Below are positions 34,839 to 44,641 of a DNA stretch of 64,000 nt, one piece after another. Made by a program: the position numbers and the translations under genes. The DNA is from Pseudomonas purpurea (GTDB lineage: Bacteria > Pseudomonadota > Gammaproteobacteria > Pseudomonadales > Pseudomonadaceae). The DNA lies in the NCBI RefSeq assembly GCF_039908635.1, contig NZ_CP150918.1, positions 992,001-1,056,000 of the forward strand, in the 5' to 3' direction. The notes beneath the pieces are model-generated. The model was given only the letters and a program-made list of their open reading frames with translations. It made no database searches and was not told where the DNA came from. Position 1 is the first letter of the stretch. Each line of letters begins with the position of its first letter.

Positions 34839-36470
34839 TCAGGCGTTGCGGTCAATGAAGGTGGTGGCGAACCGGTCGATGGCGCCGATCAGTTCCGGCG
34901 AACCGCCGCGAAACTGACGGAAAATATTCCGTGTGTTGCCGTCAGTCGGCACATTCAGCGTGGGCTGAAAACGCTCGGTCAGTTCTGTATAGGCGGACCA
35001 TGGGCCGATATAGGATTCGTTAAAGCCGTTGGTGTAGCTGAAGGCATACCGCACGGCATTGCCCGCCAGCCAATTGGGCACGCAGGGCGTGTGGCTCTGC
35101 CAGCCATCGTTGTTGATGGAGGGCGCGACGCTCGGCGAATCGAGGTAGCCGGCCGGTTTGTTCGGCGAGTAGTTCTTGAGCAGCAGGTACGTGCTCCACC
35201 CCCACCAGTTGTCGATGCGCTGGGTGTCGTTGAGGTTATTGACGTCGCTGCGTCGCAGCACTTTGTCGCCCTCTTGCACAAACAGTGCTGCGAAGTTGCC
35301 CGCCGGTTTCTTTGCGGCGTTCAGGTCAGGCAGCAACTTCAAGGCGCCGTAGCTGGAAGGGGCGGGCAGCGTGCCGCTGAGGAAGGTGTCGAAGACGTCG
35401 TCCGCCGAGCGTTGCACGGCCTGGCCAACCAGCCGACGGTTCGCGCTGTCGACGGTGTCGAAGAAGCGCTTGTCGCCATAGGCATGCCAGTGATCGCCTT
35501 GGGCGTTGCTGACATTGAGGCCGAACTTGCTGTCCTCGTCATGCATGAAGCGGGTGATCAGCGAGCCCAGGTCACTGGGCGTGACCACGGCGGCCATTTG
35601 TTTGCGCGGGACCCGAAGGTGCCCGGCAGAAAACAGGTCGGTCAGGTAGTGATCGGCAAACGCGTTCATCGCGTAGGCCAGTTCCAGTTGTTTTTCGTCG
35701 CCACTTTTTTGTGCCAGCACGGCCTGTTGCAAGGCCGCTGTGTGGCCAGCGTTGTACGCCAGCATCGCCCATTCACCAAAGTGGTCGGCGTTGTTCGCCG
35801 CCAGTTTGAGGTAGCGCCCCAGCGGGAACAGGTCCGAGATAAAGCTGCCGCCGCCGGTGATTTTGTTCCACTGTGCATTCAGCGTGTCGCCGAGGGCATC
35901 GTAGGCTTCGTGGGGTTGCTTGCCGTCCTTGATCGCCTGATTGGCGGCGACGATTTCCTGTTGCATGACGGCCAAAATTCGCTGCGCTTCGTCTTTTGCC
36001 GCAGGCACCGTGGCCATCGAATCGAATGCGTTGCTGAAGCGCTGGATGCGGTCGACCGGGGTCACGCCGTCACAGATCGGCTGGTCGGGAATGCCATAAA
36101 AATCCCCGCCCAGGGCGACGATCTGGCCGTAGCTCAGGGCCAGGCCATTGGGCAGGTGCAATTCCACCTGCCAGGCAGGAATGGGGGGCGCATCCTTGGC
36201 GAAACGCAGTAACGTCGCATCACCGATGGCGGTGTGTTCACCGCCCTCGAAGCGCAGTGGCGGCTGGATCTTTGACGTGTTTTGCGGATTGTTGGGCAAT
36301 AGCCCGGGTTTGTGATACTTGATGCCGTGATGGCCGTCGATGATGAGTTTCAGGTGTTCGCCATCACCGGAAATGGCGACGCCCTGTTCGCTGAACAGGC
36401 TTTCCAGATCGGCAATGATTGCTGGGTCGTGCTGCGGTTTATCCTGCTCTCGTGCGTGTAGACCTGACAT
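34839..36470 (-). CDS. Zinc-dependent phospholipase C-like protein
   Basis: A 543-residue protein from ATG 36470 (AGGAG 8 bases upstream). The central region has the zinc phospholipase C/P1-nuclease-like pattern: AYNAGHTAAL (about 235-244), then NAFADHYLTDLFSAGHLR (about 263-280) with the H...D...GH spacing of the PLC_Zn fold, and HDEDSKFG, DHWHAYGD and DTVDS as further candidate ligands. No Sec signal is seen at the N-terminus, which is unlike secreted PlcA-type enzymes, so an intracellular site or another export route is likely. Probable activity: phospholipid head-group cleavage. Followed by the 63-residue gene. Confidence 0.75.
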   Translation of the reverse strand: MSGLHAREQDKPQHDPAIIADLESLFSEQGVAISGDGEHLKLIIDGHHGIKYHKPGLLPNNPQNTSKIQPPLRFEGGEHTAIGDATLLRFAKDAPPIPAWQVELHLPNGLALSYGQIVALGGDFYGIPDQPICDGVTPVDRIQRFSNAFDSMATVPAAKDEAQRILAVMQQEIVAANQAIKDGKQPHEAYDALGDTLNAQWNKITGGGSFISDLFPLGRYLKLAANNADHFGEWAMLAYNAGHTAALQQAVLAQKSGDEKQLELAYAMNAFADHYLTDLFSAGHLRVPRKQMAAVVTPSDLGSLITRFMHDEDSKFGLNVSNAQGDHWHAYGDKRFFDTVDSANRRLVGQAVQRSADDVFDTFLSGTLPAPSSYGALKLLPDLNAAKKPAGNFAALFVQEGDKVLRRSDVNNLNDTQRIDNWWGWSTYLLLKNYSPNKPAGYLDSPSVAPSINNDGWQSHTPCVPNWLAGNAVRYAFSYTNGFNESYIGPWSAYTELTERFQPTLNVPTDGNTRNIFRQFRGGSPELIGAIDRFATTFIDRNA

Positions 36471-36732
36471 TTCTAGCTCCTTGATATGTCGTAGGTTTTG
36501 GTTTTTATAGCTGTACATCTATACAGTTGTTTTCGAGCTTAGCTGAGAAACTTCCTACGTCAAGGTACGGTTTTGTCTGGTCCGTGATTGGGCCGATACC
36601 GACGTCATCGGCCTTTGGAAGGGGGGGCAACTTTCAGTGGCGAGGGGCTGCTCAAGCAGATCTTTTGATCTGCAAGGCGCTGCGCTGGCTTATCATTAGC
36701 GCCCTAACGACGTCCTCCAAGGTTCACCAGGC

Positions 36733-37674
36733 ATGCTGGCAATCTTTCTTGAAACGCTGAACATCACCGCGCCGGTCTTTGCCATGTTGTTTTTGGGGGT
36801 GCTGCTCAAGCGCATCCGCTGGATCGACGACAACTTCATCCACACGGCGTCGTCCCTGGTGTTCAACGTCAACATGCCGGCCTTGTTGTTCCTCGGGATT
36901 TTGCACGCCGACCTGCACGCGGCACTTAAACCGGCGCTGCTGATCTACTTCGCGGTCGCGACGCTGGCGTGTTTTGCCATCGCTTGGGGCTGGGCAATCT
37001 GGCGTTGCCCGCGTGAGGATCGCGGGATCTACACCCAAGGCGCGTTTCGCGGCAACAACGGGGTGATCGGCCTGGCGCTGGCGGCGAGCATGTATGGCGA
37101 CTACGGGATTTCCCTCGGGGCGATTCTCGCGGCGCTGGTGATCCTCTTCTACAACACGCTGTCGACCATCGTCCTGGCGGTGTACAGCCCGGTGATCAAG
37201 TCCGATCCGTGGAGCATCTGTAAAAGCGTGGTCAGCAATCCGCTGATTCTCAGCGTGCTCGCGGCTGCGCCCTTCGCGTACTTTCAGATTGGCTTGCCCG
37301 GCTGGCTGGAGACGTCCGGTGGTTACCTGGCGCAAATGACCTTGCCACTGGCGCTGATCTGCATTGGTGGCACGCTGTCGCTGGCGGCGTTGCGCAAAAG
37401 CGGTGACCTGGCGTTGAGTTCAAGCCTGGTGAAGATGATCGGCCTGCCGATCCTTGCAACACTCGGGGCCTGGCTGTGGGGGTTTCGCGGGGCGGAACTG
37501 GGGATTTTGTTCCTGTATTTCGGCAGCCCGACCGCCGCGGCCAGTTTTGTGATGGCCCGGGCGGCCAATGGTAATCATGAGCTGGCGGCGGCGATCATCG
37601 TCATTACCACGCTGATGGCGGCGGTGACCACCAACCTGGGGATATTCGTGTTGCAGTGGGGTGGCTGGATTTAA
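36733..37674 (+). CDS. AEC family transporter (auxin efflux carrier type)
   Basis: A 313-residue inner-membrane carrier with about ten helices in two inverted halves, each with the usual break region (NVNMPALLFLGIL near 52; FGSPTAAASFVMARAANGN near 265). Bacterial members move malonate, malate or other organic anions. The N-terminus MLAIFLETLNITAPVFAMLF matches the family start. It has no obvious operon partner. Confidence 0.88.
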   Translation: MLAIFLETLNITAPVFAMLFLGVLLKRIRWIDDNFIHTASSLVFNVNMPALLFLGILHADLHAALKPALLIYFAVATLACFAIAWGWAIWRCPREDRGIYTQGAFRGNNGVIGLALAASMYGDYGISLGAILAALVILFYNTLSTIVLAVYSPVIKSDPWSICKSVVSNPLILSVLAAAPFAYFQIGLPGWLETSGGYLAQMTLPLALICIGGTLSLAALRKSGDLALSSSLVKMIGLPILATLGAWLWGFRGAELGILFLYFGSPTAAASFVMARAANGNHELAAAIIVITTLMAAVTTNLGIFVLQWGGWI

Positions 37675-37704
37675 CCGATAGATCTTCATTGCCCTTCAGG
37701 TCCA

Positions 37705-37797
37705 ATCGCGAGCGAGCTCACTCCCACATTTGATCTGTGTGGAACACAAAATAGGTGTACACCAAGAATCCACTGTGGGAGCGAGCTTGCTCGCGAT
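37705..37797. repeat. REP-type inverted doublet, second family (GGGAGCGAGCTTGCTCGCGA)
   Basis: ATCGCGAGCGAGCTCACTCC at the left and its inverted counterpart GGGAGCGAGCTTGCTCGCGA at the right, about 93 bases overall. The core differs from the GAGGGAGCTTGCTCCCGC family elsewhere in the window. Confidence 0.85.
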
Positions 37798-37830
37798 AGC
37801 AAGCTCACTGACACCATGAACGTCGGCGTC

Positions 37831-38214
37831 TTACTCCGGCTTCTGGTAGCTGTCGATCACTTCCTGCGCCGCCCGAAACGCTTCCATCGCCGCTGGCACA
37901 CCGGCATACACCGCGCAGTGCATCAGCGTTTCGCGGATCTCGTCGACCGTGCAGCCGTTGTTCAGCGCGCCGCGCACGTGGCCTTTGAGTTCTTGCGGGC
38001 ACTTGAGCGAGGTCAGGGCCGCGAGGGTGATCAGGCTGCGGGTTTTCAGTTCCAGGCCACCCCGGTTCCACACGGCTCCCCAGGCGTGTTCGTTGACGAA
38101 CGCTTGAAACGGCTGGGTCAGCTCGGTGGCATTGTCCATGGCGCGATCGACAAACGCATCGCCCATCACCTGGCGACGCATTTCAATGCCTGTCGCTTTG
38201 TTCGAGTCGGTCAC
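37831..38214 (-). CDS. Carboxymuconolactone decarboxylase-family protein
   Basis: A 127-residue all-helical CMD-domain protein. MRRQVMGDAFVDRAM, NEHAWGAVWNRGGLELKTRS, NNGCTVDEIRETLMHCAVY and GVPAAMEAF follow the PcaC pattern throughout. It could be gamma-carboxymuconolactone decarboxylase, but no other protocatechuate-pathway gene is nearby, so a PcaC paralogue is more likely. The 3' end of the upstream exchanger gene overlaps its start by 4 bases. Confidence 0.85.
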   Translation of the reverse strand: MTDSNKATGIEMRRQVMGDAFVDRAMDNATELTQPFQAFVNEHAWGAVWNRGGLELKTRSLITLAALTSLKCPQELKGHVRGALNNGCTVDEIRETLMHCAVYAGVPAAMEAFRAAQEVIDSYQKPE

Positions 38215-39283
38215 GGCGATTCCCTCTTGTGATGTTGGCGGCGCCAGGCACGCAGTGACGTAAACAGCAAAAACGCCACCAGCGCCGGCAGGACGAAAAA
38301 CAGCATCAGGTGTTCAAGTTTGCCCGCCAGGGGCATGCCCGTGGTGAACGACACCACATGCAGCCCATACGCCAGGTACAAGGCGAGAAACAGCAGGCCT
38401 TCGGCTCGGGTGATGCGGTAGCCGGAATAGATCACCGGTAAACACAGCAGCGCCACGCCGAGCATCACCGGCAAATCGAAACTCAGCGCATTGGGCGACA
38501 CCGACAACGGGGTGGGCGCCACCAGCGCGGTGAACCCCAGCACGCCGAGCAGGTTGAACAGGTTGCTGCCGATCACGTTGCCCACGGCAATATCACGCTG
38601 GCCGCGCAGGGCGGCGATCAGCGAGGTCGCCAGTTCCGGTAGTGAGGTGCTGACGGCCACGATGGTCAGGCCGATGATCCGCTCCGACAGGCCCAGGTCC
38701 ATTGCCACCGATACCGCCGCGCCCAGCAGCAAGTGCCCGGCGAAGACCAGCAACGCCAGCCCCAGCAGCATCAGCAACAGGCTGCTCAACCAGGGTGCCC
38801 GAGGCTTGATCGTGCCGTCGTCGGTGTGCGCCTGCGGGCGGGGCCCGAGCGCCGTGACTGGCGCAGCAGGAGCGCCAGGTACAACACCAGCGCGGTCAGC
38901 AGCACGGCGCCGTCGAGCGGGGTCAGTTCTTCGTTCCAGGCCAGGGCGAACACCAGCAGGCTGGCGCCGATCATCAGGGGAATGTCCAGGCGCACCAGTT
39001 GTCGCGAGACCCGCAGCGGAATGATCAGGGCCGACAGCCCGAGGGTGACGAGGATGTTGAAGATCCCGCTGCCGATGACGCTGCCCACGGCGATGTCGGT
39101 GTTATGGGCCAGGGTCGCTTGCAGGCTGACGGCCATTTGCGGCGCGCTGCTGCCGAAGGCGACGATGGTCAGGCCGATGATCAGCGGGCGGACCTTCAAG
39201 CGTGCGGCCAGGCGCACGGCGGCGCGCACCAGCAGTTCGGCGCCGGCGATCAGCAACACCAGGCCGCTGAGCAGTTGCAGCAC
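38211..39283 (-). CDS. Calcium/sodium exchanger (CaCA family), frameshifted as sequenced
   Basis: Inner-membrane cation exchanger of the YrbG type. As sequenced it is two frames: 39283-38786 (first alpha repeat, LTIVAFGSSAPQMAVSLQ) and about 38845-38211 (second alpha repeat, LTIVAVSTSLPELATSLIAA). Restoring one C in the run after GGG near 38850-38857 joins them through RPQAHTDDGTIKPRAPW into a normal protein of about 357 residues. Ion-binding motifs in both repeats are intact, so the protein is probably functional and the frameshift a sequence error. The last codons overlap the CMD gene. Confidence 0.8.
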
Positions 39284-39333
39284 GCTGAGCAGGGGAAGGT
39301 CGGTTAATCCAAAAATGGCCTGGGCTCCGTCTG

Positions 39334-39708
39334 TCAGTCGTCGATGGCTTGCACGCGAACCCGCGCGGTGCCGCTCTTGAGCATGCCCAAGCGTTCGGCG
39401 GCTTCATGGGACAGGTCGATCAGGCGCCCACGGGTATGTGGCCCACGGTCGTTGATGCGGACCACGCAGGATTTGTCGTTGTTCAGGTTGGTGACCTTCA
39501 CCCGCGTGCCGAAGGGCAACTGGCGATGGGCGGCGGTCAGGGAACTCTTGTCGAAACGCTCGCCACTGGCGGTACGTTTACCTTGGTGTTTGGCGCCGTA
39601 ATAGGACGCCACGCCGGTCTTGTCGTAGCCGTGTGGATCGATGAGATCGTTACTGGCGCAACCGGCCAGCAGGGAGAGCAGGGCGCAGGCACCGAGTAGA
39701 CGCTTCAT
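39334..39708 (-). CDS. RlpA-like septal-ring lipoprotein (double-psi barrel)
   Basis: A 124-residue protein from ATG 39708. The lipoprotein signal MKRLLGACALLSLLAG ends in the lipobox LLAGC, Cys17. The double-psi beta barrel carries GVASYYGAKHQGKRTASGE, LTAAHRQLPFGTRVKVTN and VRINDRGPHTRGRLIDLS with the catalytic-type Asp and Glu of lytic transglycosylases. It lacks the SPOR domain of full RlpA, so it is a short paralogue. Likely role: cleavage or binding of denuded glycan in the envelope. Confidence 0.87.
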   Translation of the reverse strand: MKRLLGACALLSLLAGCASNDLIDPHGYDKTGVASYYGAKHQGKRTASGERFDKSSLTAAHRQLPFGTRVKVTNLNNDKSCVVRINDRGPHTRGRLIDLSHEAAERLGMLKSGTARVRVQAIDD

Positions 39709-39728
39709 TTAAAGATTCCCAAAATAAA

Positions 39729-39860
39729 TGTGGCGAGGGAGCTTGCTCCCGCTCGGCCGCGAAGCGGTCGCAAAATCGGTTGATGCATGCTTGCTGAAAG
39801 AATGCGGTTGCCGATTTGGGTCTGCTTTGCAGACCAGCGGGAGCAAGCTCCCTCGCCACA
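39729..39860. repeat. REP-type inverted doublet (GAGGGAGCTTGCTCCCGC family)
   Basis: Starts TGTGGCGAGGGAGCTTGCTC and ends with the exact complement, 132 bases overall. It lies between rlpA-like and gatB. Confidence 0.88.
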
Positions 39861-39898
39861 GGGAATGGAGCCAGTATGCAGGGCTGGCTCCATTGCAA

Positions 39899-41344
39899 TC
39901 AGCCTTCGAGCTTGCTTTTCAGCAGTTCGTTGACCTGTTGCGGGTTGGCTTTGCCTTTGGAGGCTTTCATCGCCTGGCCGACGAAGAAGCCGAACATTTT
40001 GCCGCGTTTGGCTTCGTCAGCCGCGCGGTACTGTTCAACCTGTTCGGCGTTGGCCGCGAGCATTTCGTCGAGAACAGCCGAGATCGCGCCGCTGTCGGTG
40101 ACTTGCTTCAGGCCGCGCTTGTCGATGATCTCGTCTGCGCTGCCTTCGCCGCTGGCCATGGCTTCGAACACCGTCTTGGCGATTTTGCCGGAGATGGTGT
40201 TGTCCTTGATGCGCAGCAGCATGCCGCCCAACTGCTCGGCCGATACCGGGGCTTCGTCGATTTCCAGGCCTTGCTTGTTCAACAGGCTGCCCAGTTCGAC
40301 CATGACCCAGTTCGCCGCCAGTTTGGCGTCGCCGGCAATGCTCACGACTTTTTCGAAGTAGTCGGCTTGCTCGCGGCTGGTGGCCAGGACGCTGGCGTCA
40401 TAGACCGACAGGCCGAACTGCTCCTGGAAGCGCTCGCGTTTCTGCGGCGGCAGTTCCGGCAGCGTGGCGCGCACCTCGTCGAGGAACGAGTCCTCGATGA
40501 CCACCGGCAGCAGGTCCGGGTCGGGGAAGTAACGGTAGTCGTTGGCTTCCTCTTTGCTGCGCATCGGACGGGTTTCGTCCTTGTTCGGATCGTACAGGCG
40601 GGTCTGCTGGATCACCTTGCCGCCGTCTTCGATCAGCTCGATCTGACGGCGGACTTCGCTGTTGATCGCCTTCTCGATGAAGCGGAACGAGTTGACGTTC
40701 TTGATCTCGCAGCGGGTGCCGAACTCGACCTGGCCCTTTGGACGGATCGACACGTTGCAGTCGCAACGCAGCGAGCCTTCGGCCATGTTGCCGTCGCAGA
40801 TGCCCAGGTAACGCACCAGCGCGTGGATCGTCTTGACGTAGGCCACGGCTTCCTTGGCGCTGCGCATGTCCGGCTCGGAGACGATTTCCAGCAGCGGCGT
40901 ACCGGCACGGTTCAGGTCGATGCCGGTAGAACCGCTGAATTCTTCATGCAGGCTCTTGCCGGCGTCTTCTTCCAGGTGCGCACGGGTGACGCCGACGCGT
41001 TTGATCGTGCCGTCTTCCATGGCGATGTCCAGGTGGCCCTTGCCGACAATCGGCAACTCCATCTGGCTGATCTGGTAGCCCTTGGGCAGGTCCGGGTAGA
41101 AATAGTTTTTACGGGCGAACACGTTGTGCTGACCGATCTCGGCGTCAATCGCCAGGCCGAACATCACCGCCATGCGCACCGCTTCCTGGTTCAGCACCGG
41201 CAGTACGCCAGGCATGCCCAGGTCGACCAGGCTGGCCTGGGTGTTCGGCTCGGAGCCGAAGGTGGTGGAACTACCGGAAAAGATTTTCGACCGGGTGGTG
41301 AGCTGGGTATGAATCTCCAGCCCGATCACGACTTCCCATTGCAT
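39899..41344 (-). CDS. gatB: Asp-tRNA(Asn)/Glu-tRNA(Gln) amidotransferase subunit B
   Basis: tRNA-binding kinase subunit of GatCAB, which amidates mischarged Glu-tRNAGln and/or Asp-tRNAAsn. It has 481 residues, start ATG 41344 with GAGGAG. Landmarks: [20 protein letters not shown] at the N-terminus, [17 protein letters not shown] and [18 protein letters not shown], and a C-terminal YqeY-like tail ([17 protein letters not shown]). Third gene of gatC-gatA-gatB, separated from gatA by a long palindrome. Confidence 0.96.
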   Translation of the reverse strand: MQWEVVIGLEIHTQLTTRSKIFSGSSTTFGSEPNTQASLVDLGMPGVLPVLNQEAVRMAVMFGLAIDAEIGQHNVFARKNYFYPDLPKGYQISQMELPIVGKGHLDIAMEDGTIKRVGVTRAHLEEDAGKSLHEEFSGSTGIDLNRAGTPLLEIVSEPDMRSAKEAVAYVKTIHALVRYLGICDGNMAEGSLRCDCNVSIRPKGQVEFGTRCEIKNVNSFRFIEKAINSEVRRQIELIEDGGKVIQQTRLYDPNKDETRPMRSKEEANDYRYFPDPDLLPVVIEDSFLDEVRATLPELPPQKRERFQEQFGLSVYDASVLATSREQADYFEKVVSIAGDAKLAANWVMVELGSLLNKQGLEIDEAPVSAEQLGGMLLRIKDNTISGKIAKTVFEAMASGEGSADEIIDKRGLKQVTDSGAISAVLDEMLAANAEQVEQYRAADEAKRGKMFGFFVGQAMKASKGKANPQQVNELLKSKLEG

Positions 41345-41367
41345 GTGTTTCTCCTCAGAAGCCTTAA

Positions 41368-41505
41368 CAGGGGATTTTGAAACGTCGCGAGCGAAGGTAA
41401 GGCAAGGCGGAAACTGGCGAGTAAGCGGAGTTGACTGTAGTCAATGAGCATTACGAGCCAGTTTTCAACGCAGCATTACCGAGCGCAGCAGTTTCAAAAC
41501 CCCTG
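41368..41505. repeat. 138-base imperfect palindrome between gatA and gatB
   Basis: CAGGGGATTTTGAAAC at one end and GTTTCAAAACCCCTG at the other, with inner arms AAACTGGC / GCCAGTTT and GTTGACT / AGTCAAT around a 2-base centre near 41436. The whole stretch can fold into one long hairpin. It looks like the non-autonomous palindromic (R-type/MITE-like) repeats known from P. fluorescens genomes. The outer right arm supplies the last codons and stop of gatA. Confidence 0.7.
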
Positions 41506-42945
41506 TGGAGTGCGGGTGTGCCAGTCAGTGTGTAACTGGTACTGGTGCGCAACGTTGAGCAAGCGGCCTTCCTGGAAATACGGGGCGAGCAACTGCACGC
41601 CGACCGGCAGACCGTCGACAAAACCGGCCGGCATCGACAGGCCCGGCAGGCCCGCGAGGTTGGCGGTGATGGTGTAGACGTCTTCCAGGTACGCAGCGAC
41701 CGGGTCGCTGTTCTTGGCGCCGAGTTTCCAGGCCGGGTTCGGCGTGGTTGGGCCGAGGATGATGTCGACCTCATTGAAAGCGGCCATGAAGTCGTTCTTG
41801 ACCAGGCGACGGATCTTTTGCGCTTTCAGGTAGTAGGCGTCGTAGTAGCCGGCCGACAGCGCGTAGGCGCCGACCATGATCCGGCGTTGTACTTCCGGGC
41901 CGAAACCTTCGCCGCGCGAACGCTTGTACAGGTCGGTCAGGTCTTTCGGGTCTGCGCAGCGATGGCCGAAACGCACGCCGTCGAAACGCGACAGGTTGGA
42001 CGAGGCTTCCGCCGGGGCGATCACGTAGTACGCGGGAATCGCGTGCTGCATGTTCGGCAGACTGATTTCCTTGATCACGGCGCCGAGCTTTTCCAGCTCC
42101 TTGACGCTGTTGTGGATCAACTCGGCGATGCGCGGGTCGAGACCGGCGCTGAAGTATTCCTTCGGCACGCCAATGCGCAGGCCTTGCAGCGAGCCATTGA
42201 GGCTGGCGCTGTAATCCGGCACCGGTTCATCGATGCTGGTGGAGTCCTGCGGGTCGAAGCCGGCCATGCCTTGCAGCAGGATCGCGCAGTCTTCGGCCGT
42301 GCGTGCCAACGGGCCGCCCTGATCGAGGCTGGACGCATAGGCGATCATGCCCCAGCGCGAAACGCGACCGTAGGTCGGTTTCAGGCCGGTGAGGTTGGTG
42401 AATGCTGCCGGCTGTCGGATAGAGCCGCCGGTATCGGTGGCTGTCGCCGCAGGCAACAGACGAGCGGCAACTGCTGCCGCCGAACCACCCGACGAACCGC
42501 CAGGCACGTGCTCCAGGTTCCACGGGTTTTTCACCGCGCCGTAGTAGCTCGACTCGTTGGCCGACCCCATGGCGAATTCGTCCATGTTGGTCTTGCCCAG
42601 GGTCACGGCACCGGCGGCGGCCAGTTTGGCGACCACGGTGGCGTCGTACGGAGCCTTGAAGTTGTCGAGCATCTTCGAGCCGCAACTGGTGCGGATGCCC
42701 TGGGTGCAGAACAGGTCCTTGTGACCGATCGGCGCACCGAGCAGGGCGCCGCTCTCACCGTTGGCACGGCGTGCGTCAGCGGCTTTCGCCTGCTGGAGCG
42801 CCAGGTCCTCGGTGAGGCTGATGAAGCTGTTGAGCTGCGGATCGAGCTGGGCGATACGCGCCAGCAGGACTTTGGTCAGCTCTTCGGAAGAAAACTTTTT
42901 ATCGGCGAGTCCGCGGGCGATCTCGGCCAGAGTCAATTGATGCAT
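41494..42945 (-). CDS. gatA: Asp-tRNA(Asn)/Glu-tRNA(Gln) amidotransferase subunit A
   Basis: Glutaminase/amidase subunit of GatCAB. It has 483 residues, start ATG 42945 (GAGCC upstream). The Ser-cisSer-Lys triad is visible: K76 ([10 protein letters not shown]), S151 ([12 protein letters not shown]) and S175 ([11 protein letters not shown]). [13 protein letters not shown] follows as usual. The final codons lie inside the palindrome that separates it from gatB. Confidence 0.97.
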   Translation of the reverse strand: MHQLTLAEIARGLADKKFSSEELTKVLLARIAQLDPQLNSFISLTEDLALQQAKAADARRANGESGALLGAPIGHKDLFCTQGIRTSCGSKMLDNFKAPYDATVVAKLAAAGAVTLGKTNMDEFAMGSANESSYYGAVKNPWNLEHVPGGSSGGSAAAVAARLLPAATATDTGGSIRQPAAFTNLTGLKPTYGRVSRWGMIAYASSLDQGGPLARTAEDCAILLQGMAGFDPQDSTSIDEPVPDYSASLNGSLQGLRIGVPKEYFSAGLDPRIAELIHNSVKELEKLGAVIKEISLPNMQHAIPAYYVIAPAEASSNLSRFDGVRFGHRCADPKDLTDLYKRSRGEGFGPEVQRRIMVGAYALSAGYYDAYYLKAQKIRRLVKNDFMAAFNEVDIILGPTTPNPAWKLGAKNSDPVAAYLEDVYTITANLAGLPGLSMPAGFVDGLPVGVQLLAPYFQEGRLLNVAHQYQLHTDWHTRTPQGF

Positions 42946-42961
42946 TGCAGGCTCTTTCCCT

Positions 42962-43249
42962 TTAGTCGATGACTTTCGGAACCAGGTACAGGCCGTTTTC
43001 GACCGCTGGTGCGATGGACTGATAGGCCTCGCGGTGATTGGTCTCGGTCACCACGTCTGCGCGCAGGCGCTGGCTGGCTTCCAGTGGGTGGGCCAGAGGC
43101 TCGATACCGTCGGTATTCACAGCCTGCATTTCGTCGACCAGCCCGAGAATACTGTTCAGGGCCGAAGTGATGTGTGGAAGATCGGCATCATTGAGGCCAA
43201 GGCAGGCCAAATGAGCGATTTTTTCCACGTCGGAGCGTTCAAGCGCCAT
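42962..43249 (-). CDS. gatC: Asp-tRNA(Asn)/Glu-tRNA(Gln) amidotransferase subunit C
   Basis: Small belt subunit that stabilises GatA on GatB. It has 95 residues, start ATG 43249 with [44 protein letters not shown] and LRADVVTE are the usual GatC blocks. First gene of the operon; divergent from mreB across 210 bases. Confidence 0.95.
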   Translation of the reverse strand: MALERSDVEKIAHLACLGLNDADLPHITSALNSILGLVDEMQAVNTDGIEPLAHPLEASQRLRADVVTETNHREAYQSIAPAVENGLYLVPKVID

Positions 43250-43447
43250 GGGATTCTCCAGTGGAAAACAAAACGGACGTCGTCCGTGTGTTAGATTGTC
43301 GGAACACTACCGCATTTCTACGGTCATAAGGCCGCGATTGTGGGGGTTGGTGCACAGAAAAGCGGCCAATTTAACATATTGGCGCCTTGCCCAAAATCCC
43401 TGTCGTTGTTAGAGTTTGCCGCACTTTTTTACCCACGCGTTGCCTAG

Positions 43448-44498
<1,051 letters not shown>

Positions 44499-44530
44499 CT
44501 TCGCCGGATGCTTCTATGCTGTTGCGCTCA

Positions 44531-44556
44531 CAGGCAGCACTTTGCAGTGCTGCCTG
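44531..44556 (+). terminator. Hairpin between mreB and mreC
   Basis: CAGGCAGCACT and AGTGCTGCCTG form an 11-base stem with a 4-base loop, 33 bases after mreB. There is no long T-run, so partial attenuation is likely, which would fit a need for more MreB than MreC. Confidence 0.6.
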
Positions 44557-44641
44557 TTGACGTTTATCTTCTGTCAGTCTGCATCCAGGCCGGTTTGATG
44601 CCGTATGAATAAAGAGAACAATTGCCTGGGAGGAGCGGCTT

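Noticed and set aside
37831..38214. Naming the CMD-domain gene pcaC
   Set aside because: No other protocatechuate-pathway genes are nearby and the sequence differs from PcaC as I recall it, so only the family is given.
41450..41505. Reading the gat palindrome as a CRISPR-like or attenuator array
   Set aside because: There is a single palindrome, with no repeated spacer units.
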